From positions 21,105,801 through 21,169,800 of the forward strand of contig JAWZYU010000019.1 of assembly GCA_038380435.1 (NCBI GenBank): 64,000 nt of DNA. The letters run 5' to 3'. How positions within the stretch are numbered: the first letter of the stretch is position 1; every line of letters begins with the position of its first letter. Both the position numbers and the translations under genes were made by a program. Positions 58,643 to 64,000 of this stretch are shown in pieces. Under the pieces are notes generated by a model. The model saw nothing but the letters and a program-made list of their open reading frames with translations, was not told where the DNA came from and ran no database searches. This DNA comes from Ryuthela nishihirai. Taxonomy: Eukaryota; Arthropoda; Arachnida; Araneae; Heptathelidae.

Positions 58643-58724
58643 TGTGGTATGATGTTAATGCACTGTCTGATGACTGCAATAAGTGGTGCAAAGTTCCAGG
58701 AGAATACTCCTTATTCTGGTAACT
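58643..58724 (-). CDS. MYB-like: Myb transcription factor, internal exon 1 of 7 in window
   Basis: 82-nt exon read on the minus strand. The acceptor ends tttttcag, the donor is GTAAGT, and the exon codes for 27 residues plus one base, beginning SYQNKEYSPGT. On its own it is not diagnostic. It is assigned to the Myb gene because its phase (ends +1) fits the next exon (starts with 2 bases), and because all downstream exons read through without a stop into Myb-specific motifs. It belongs to the serine-rich region between the DNA-binding repeats and the C-terminal domain. It carries an LHHLLQ helix-like stretch. Upstream coding exons, including the Myb repeats, are not visible between 58725 and 64000. 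Confidence 0.72.
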
Positions 58725-58950
58725 CTGAAAAATACATAAGTTTTAAATATTAACAATATATAACTTTTACCAACAATTTCAAGAATTGCAATATTTCAAC
58801 CTGCATCAAAACCCCAAAATACAACAGTTAAAAATTTTAACTGTCCAATAAATCACATTAAAAAAAATCAATACTACCCAGATCTAGAAAAATTTAAAAG
58901 AGGGGGCCAATTGATCAAAGTGGGGGTTGAGGGGGGGGGGGGGGGGCAAG

Positions 58951-59328
58951 TTGGGTTTGTTTACCTCTGAGCAGCACTTTTTTGCACACCATGGGCTAAA
59001 TGGCCAGGTCACAAGGACCCCGAAGGCTCAGAGAAGGTTGGGGGAGGGGACCCGCTGGAACAGCTGTTGAGAGACAGATGGTAGCCTCCCATCAAGGCCA
59101 TCCAGCATGTTCTTTAACGTGCAGAGGGTATGGCTCTCCCACACACGGAGTCATGACTTCCCATCCAATGGACAGCGGCCTTTTCAAGCACATCAGTGCC
59201 CCGCTACTGACCGTGGGCAGGGTGGGGAGTTTTGTGGAGATAAATCTCAACACTGACCCAGCTGGGACTCGAACCTGGTAACTACAGATTACGAGCCTTG
59301 TGCGCTACCAACTGAGCCACCCCCACCT
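58951..59328 (-). mobile_element. SINE-A flanked by G runs
   Basis: Near full-length copy. The left flank is a run of 18 G followed by caag, the right flank a run of 9-10 G followed by agcaag. This fits duplication of a G-rich target (gggggggcaag). Confidence 0.9.
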
Positions 59329-59396
59329 GGGGGGGGGGAGCAAGATATTGCCAAAATGAACCAGAATGCCAATCCAATCTCTTTTTGCCATTTGAG

Positions 59397-59680
59397 TTGT
59401 TTTTACTTATGAGCAGAGCATTTATGCACAGAATGAGCTAAATGACTGTCACATGGATCCCAGGAGCACAGTGATGGTTGAGGGAAGGGAACCCATTGAA
59501 CAGTTATTAGGGAACAGATGGAAGCCTTCTGTCAAGGTCATCCTGGGTATGGCTCTCCTGCACATGGTGCCATTGCTTAACAATCTCATCTTATGGATGG
59601 TGACCTTTCCAGTTCACTGGTATCTCCTTTCTGACCAAGGGCAGGGTGGAAGTTAACAGAGAAAAATCTCAATGTTCATG
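59397..59680 (-). mobile_element. SINE-A, old truncated copy
   Basis: Runs from the tail (tttttacttatgagcagagc) to gcagggtggaagttaacaga and aaatctcaatgttcatg; the tRNA head is missing. Confidence 0.82.
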
Positions 59681-60328
59681 ATCAATCAATCTTCATCTCA
59701 ATCTTCATGAGAAATACATAAAAAATATATATTTAGTACTTTTGTGGCATCCACTTCAGTTGCTAACATTTTCAAGGGGATGGAGACATGGCCCCCCTTT
59801 CCTTTGAGAATGTCCAAATCCCAGCCTATGTATCAGAATCATGCCACAATGCACTAACACCACAATGCTATTATACCTGGTTGTAATAATAATAATGCTT
59901 TATTTTCATTCTAATCTGTTTCATTTGACTTGCATTAAAACTTTCCATAGAGTACCATAATTTACAACATTGATATTTCTATACCCCATACTAATGTGAA
60001 TATAACCTCTTGCATCTTTCATCTCATATTCTCCAATGATATCAATGGGGTCATTATAGCACCCTGGTCAGTCTTTTTATAATTGTCTCCTGATCATGAG
60101 GTAAGAAAAATGGAAAAAAAATTCGAAAATATCGAAATTACTGTACAATTAGCTACTTGTATAAGATTGTTTTCCTGAATATATATCCACATATCACAGG
60201 AATGAAGCCTGCATAAAACTGTAATTATGAGATTTCTTCACATAAAATTTACAAGGCAGCATTTAACACGATCTTAGCAATATTGTTATATAACCCTTTA
60301 AAGCCCAGAAAATCAGAGAAAAGGGTAG
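59681..60328. other. Intron sequence, nothing recognised
   Basis: AT-rich. No repeat or coding assignment. Confidence 0.5.
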
Positions 60329-60532
60329 ATTTGAAATCTTAAATTTATTGTTCATCTCTTTAAATGCCCAAAACGGCCGAGATTTGAAATGGACTATTCC
60401 AAATAGTGCTTTTTTTGTCAAGAGGGTAGTAAAGACAAAGAAATAGTACTATTTGGGATAGTCCATTTCAAATCTCAGTCATTTTGGGCATTAAAGGGAT
60501 AAACAATAAATTAAAAATTTCAGATTTCAAAT
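60329..60532. mobile_element. Foldback MITE, about 85-bp arms
   Basis: atttgaaatcttaaatttat ... tgcccaaaacggccgagatt ... tggactattccaaatagtgc on the left is mirrored on the right by agtactatttgggatagtcc ... tctcagtcattttgggcatt ... agatttcaaat. The loop is about 30 bp (tcaagagggtagtaaagaca). The arms themselves contain the gagatttgaaatg motif twice. Confidence 0.85.
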
Positions 60533-61172
60533 GTAGAAAGATGTAAAAGCATATGAAGCATTAAAAAAGAGACGACTGCAAAATCCTAAATGCTAATAAA
60601 ATTCATCTTTATATCCACACACACACTCTAGCATTCACTTTTTTTGGCACTTTTTCTTACATGTTTTGGTCCTATTTACATTATTTACTGCTCTATTTTG
60701 TTCTAGAATCATTCAATGTTACTTTTCATAATAGCAAAAGAGGAAAAAATAGTCATTCATAAATATCTACCAAGAATATTTTTTATGCATGAAAAATGCA
60801 TTTATAAATAATCCATTACAAAGGCAGAAATAATGTGAATTAAACACAGCTCATTTTTTTGTAGTAGTCCTTCAAAGAGGGCACCACATATAAGAGAGTA
60901 ATACAATCAGTAATTTTCTTGATTGTACATACAGTATATAACTTCTTTTGAGAAATCTCAGGAATAATATCTGGGAAATATCATGTATCATGCATACATT
61001 CTCACTGGATTTTCTCTAACACTTTTTCTTTTTTTTTTCTTTACTGAATCACAGTATAATCTTCTGAAGTTCATTCAAATCTATATTCTGTACAATCTAG
61101 ATTACTCTGGATTCTCCTTGTACAGAATAATTCTGTAAAGCCTTTTTCATAAATAAAAAAAAAAAGTAAAAT
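60533..61172. other. Intron sequence, nothing recognised
   Basis: AT-rich, no assignment. Confidence 0.5.
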
Positions 61173-61364
61173 AAATACCCCCTCAAGCAGCTGCTTGCCA
61201 CGGGTCTGATAGGAGCCTGTCAGTTTATATGCCGTAGTAGAAAATACCTTGAGGATGGCAGGACCTCGGCAGAAAAACGACATATACATCCATGCCTTAC
61301 CTGGGGCTCAAACCCATCCCTTAGATCAGTAGCCAAGCACGCTAACCACTCAGCCACGGGATGG
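61173..61364 (-). mobile_element. SINE-B, full length
   Basis: Minus strand: CCATCCCGTGGCTGAGTGGT head, GGGTTTGAGCCCCAGGTAAG T-arm region, AAACTGACAGGCTCCTATCA middle and GGCAAGCAGCTGCTTGAGGG tail followed by gtatttattttac. Confidence 0.92.
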
Positions 61365-62216
61365 AAGGTGTTGGAAAACTGAACTGCTCCCAAAAGAGGT
61401 GATTTTTATAAGTAACAGATTATCATAATATTAAAGTCCCTCTGGATTTTATATTATAAAGAATTTCACTTGGAGCAATTGAAATATTTTGGCTGTGGAC
61501 ACATGGTTTCATTATATGAATAGTTATCTGAGAAATGCGAACACAGGTACACCTTGGCTTAAGTGGTAGTTGCATTCTAAAGAGTGGTTGTGTAACTCCT
61601 TTTTTTTTCTACAGCAATAATGTTATGAATGGAGGTTGCATTCCCAAACATGACCAATATTCACTTTTCTGCATGAAGTTATCTTATTTCTAATTATTTT
61701 TGCTATGAAATAGAATTAATGCATTTCTTTTACCTTTGTTACGATGCAAATAATTTTTTTAAAAGCATTTATATGAAAAGGAAATTGAAGCAACTATTTA
61801 CTGACTTTGTGTTTCCCACATGATGTTGAAAACTGAATCATCAGTTGATGTTTTCGTCCCATGTTCAAAGAATTTGTCTAAGAGCAGGTGATTCACAAGC
61901 CTCATCTCTTTGCAGAATTACTTATAGCAGATCATGGCGTGATATTATACAACTCTCTTGGTACCTTGAAATTTATCTGCCAGCTTGGGGACCTTCTTAG
62001 CAAACAAGACCATGTCAGTGTCGATATGGTGAAAAACCTCTGCTAAGATCTTTAACCCTTCCAATGTCCAGCCTGAAAAACTGGTTTCCATTCAAAAGCC
62101 AAGATATTTTCTCTGACAGGCTTTCATCCATCTTGACATTGTCTTGAAACCAAGAGTGTGATCTTCTATGCAATAATACCATAAAATTCCCATGCAATAA
62201 AATGTTACCCATGCTG

Positions 62217-62260
62217 CACACTAATATGCTGAGGATATATATCTTCAGCATATTAGTGTG
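62217..62260. repeat. 44-bp near-perfect palindrome
   Basis: cacactaatatgctgagg and cttcagcatattagtgtg pair around atatatat with one mismatch. Confidence 0.92.
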
Positions 62261-62313
62261 AAGAAGTATTAGTAGCAGCAGTAGGAGTAAAACTGGACTT
62301 ATATTTAATTGAA

Positions 62314-62359
62314 CCAATATAAATATGCTGAGAATATATATCCTCAGCATATTTATTGG
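62314..62359. repeat. 46-bp palindrome, sister of 62217-62260
   Basis: Shares the aatatgctgag/ctcagcatatt core and atatatat centre, but has different outer bases (ccaatata / tttattgg). Confidence 0.9.
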
Positions 62360-63109
62360 GTTGGAATCAAATTCAGCACATCATTGAAAAAACACCTGAA
62401 ACAGTTCATGGGACTGTAGGGTTCTTCTGACTGTACACGAATTCTTGACTCACCAGTAAACACTTATCAGATCTGTGGTAGTAAAACTGGATTCATATTT
62501 AATTGAACCAATCACTACACTGAGTATTGTCAAAGTCATTAACATCAGAATCCTCTAATTCTGAACAAATATTACTAATGCCATCAATTTAGAAAAAGTT
62601 AATCTTTTCATCGTAAAACAAAAGGTTTCATCTTTTTTAAGTGAACAAAATGTTTTTCCTTTCTCATGGAAATCACTGTTAATTCCAAAGTCATATCACA
62701 GGGGTAGATGAAGATATTTACTCCTCTACTGGATTTTCTAAAAATAATAAGATCTGAAAAGTATGTCTAGTGCCCTCCAGTATGCATCCTAAGAGATTAT
62801 AGTCTGAATGACTTAATTCATTAAGTTGCAAAATTATTAGGCATCATTTTCACTATATGAGTTATCTCATTGTGAACATTTTTTTACTTGAAACATTCTC
62901 AGCGAGTTAATATATCAAAACTGGCAAGGAGATTAATGCATACGGGAATAAAATGTTACCCATGCTGAAGGTGGCCATACAGAGATCTTCAAATATGAAC
63001 CGAGTTAAAATGAAGATTTGGGTGACAATAGTATGAGAAATTGCTGTTTGAAAATTTCCTATCTTTCCTTATCTTATTAAAATTTCCTATCCTCATATAT
63101 TATAAAAAA

Positions 63110-64000
63110 AATATGTAGTCGAGCTTGAAAAATAATAAATTTCTTATTTGATGAATATTTTATTAAGCTACAATATAATTGGTTAAAGCCATCTGATTGC
63201 CATTTTTTAGACCTGAAATACAGCAAAGTCAATTTGCATGTTTCTCTTTCTCTACATTCAAGCAACCTCCTGATTTAAGCTCATGAGTTTGATCTAAACT
63301 ATTGCAAACTCATCTTTTCCAAAAGTTTTGAAATTCTCCCAATTAAGCAAAAACGGCTATTTTTAAAAACAGAGAATTTGCTTTTAATTATTTCAATTTT
63401 CATAGAATTATTTTTGTTGTTTTCTCCCAACATTCAATGCATAGTTTCTGTTATCTAAAATCATATTTGTTCATGCAAATCAGTTGCATAAACTAGGTCA
63501 TGGTGCAACAAGATGCAAGATGCCAGTAATTAGTAACATGTATGGGGCATATTGAATAACTTTTCAATTCAGTTAGCATTTTATTTATACTTTTATAATT
63601 TAAACCTTTATTTTCATTTCTATATGTCTATTTTGAATTTATTTAAGTGGTGTATATGTCATTATTGATCTTTTGGAGATATGCTACATTGCTGGTTATG
63701 ACAATGGGTAACTTACAACTTGTTTTGCTTTTACTTCTATTGATTTTATTCACATATATATATATACATGTCATTATCGATCTTATGTAGTTATGATACG
63801 TTGCTGGTTATTATGATGGCTGGCTTACAACTTTTTGCTGCAGGTTTTTTTTTTAACATCTATTAGGTTATATGTCAATTTTTTTTATTATTTCTCATTT
63901 TTCAGTCAAAACACTGGTCTTTTATCATTTCCTGAAAGAATGGTTTTGGATACAGATGCAAAAAGCCTTGGCACAGAAATCCTCCTATAGTTTGGAGGGC
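63110..64000 (+). repeat. Unclassified 2-kb interspersed repeat, copy 3 (cut by window end)
   Basis: acctcctgatttaagctcat (63266), tgctacattgctggttatga (63681) and aacttgttttgc match copies at 19085 and 29395. A further sub-repeat (atgtcattattgatctt / catgtcattatcgatctta) makes the tgctac-like block appear twice here, near 63680 and 63798. Confidence 0.7.

Larger units (their letters stand above)
229..58724 (-). other. MYB-like: Myb gene span (introns and 7 exons; 5' exons outside window)
   Basis: Seven exons join with consistent phases (0/1, 2/2, 1/1, 2/0, 0/0, 0/2, 1/?) into one frame of about 420 codons. Animal Myb proteins are sequence-specific transcription factors acting in the nucleus. 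The B-Myb class works with the MuvB/DREAM complex in cell-cycle gene control; that is family knowledge and the MuvB-binding segment is not in view. The introns hold all mobile elements listed here. Most elements sit well away from the splice sites. The RTE/SINE-B cluster at 49.7-50.7 kb and the PHD ORF1 relic lie within introns 2-3 and 3-4 in transcript order. Confidence 0.88.
61365..63109. other. Intron or upstream sequence with two mini-palindromes
   Basis: No gene recognised. Palindromes lie at 62217-62260 and 62314-62359. Direct repeats lie at 62196-62216/62947-62967 (aataaaatgttacccatgct) and 62286-62318/62469-62502 (aaaactgga...tatttaattgaaccaat). The Myb DNA-binding exons were looked for and not seen. 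Confidence 0.55.

Noticed and set aside
62015..62350. 111-codon minus-strand frame
   Set aside because: Hydrophobic, built largely from the two palindromes and an agt/agc microsatellite; no family resemblance.
1..64000. CRISPR arrays, bacterial operons, integrated phage
   Set aside because: Spliced exons, SINEs, LINEs and mariner elements show an animal nuclear genome; no spaced short repeats of CRISPR type were seen.
59000..64000. Myb DNA-binding repeat exons
   Set aside because: Searched on the minus strand for tryptophan-spaced repeats and W-x-EED motifs; none found, so they must lie beyond the window.

Overview
This is a stretch of an AT-rich animal genome. It looks like an arthropod, possibly a chelicerate, but that is an inference from repeat types and low confidence. 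The host gene content is one gene. Seven exons on the minus strand, in phase with one another from 58724 down to about 229, encode the middle and C-terminal half of a Myb-family transcription factor (A/B/c-Myb type). They carry the conserved signatures FSPSQ|FLN, LTSTP and RTPTPFK-AL. The N-terminal Myb DNA-binding repeats were not found and should lie beyond position 64000. Coding sequence totals about 1.3 kb of the window; the rest is intron, with introns of roughly 3.7, 5.5, 8.3, 18.5, 16.2 and 5.0 kb in transcript order.

The introns are packed with dead mobile elements. DNA transposons: at least four mariner relics (531-1415, 2044-3071, 34876-39853 in three pieces, 56690-57610), a mariner fragment (4869-4977), one Tc1-like element with both inverted repeats (25954-27296), and several hairpin MITEs. 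Non-LTR elements: four RTE-type copies (7508-8684, 9500-12007, 35277-38907, 49874-50675), an I/Jockey-like LINE with RT and RNase H (42590-44510), a LINE ORF1 with a PHD-like finger (45265-46135), and LINE 3' ends at 18140-18822 and 47552-48135. Penelope-like elements: a GIY-YIG 3' half with a decayed hammerhead-ribozyme motif (51050-52740) and two head-to-head tails (22433-23178). A 781-bp solo LTR sits at 16874-17654.

Short elements include three tRNA-derived SINE families. SINE-A (about 370 bp, tRNA head with a CGT anticodon loop) has about 15 copies. SINE-B has six copies and shares its 3' end with the RTE elements. SINE-C forms a 141-bp-armed palindrome at 1739-2043. A tandem array of a 310-bp unit carrying a tRNA-like cloverleaf occupies 32742-33783. 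A frameshifted relic of an uncharacterised zinc-ligand-containing protein family lies at 52750-54470.

Many insertions are nested with readable target-site duplications, so the relative order of several events can be read directly: mariner, then RTE and SINE-A inside it; SINE-A, then Tc1 inside it; RTE, then SINE-A inside it; Penelope, then SINE-A inside it. Nothing other than the Myb gene appears to be an intact host gene. All mobile-element open frames are broken.
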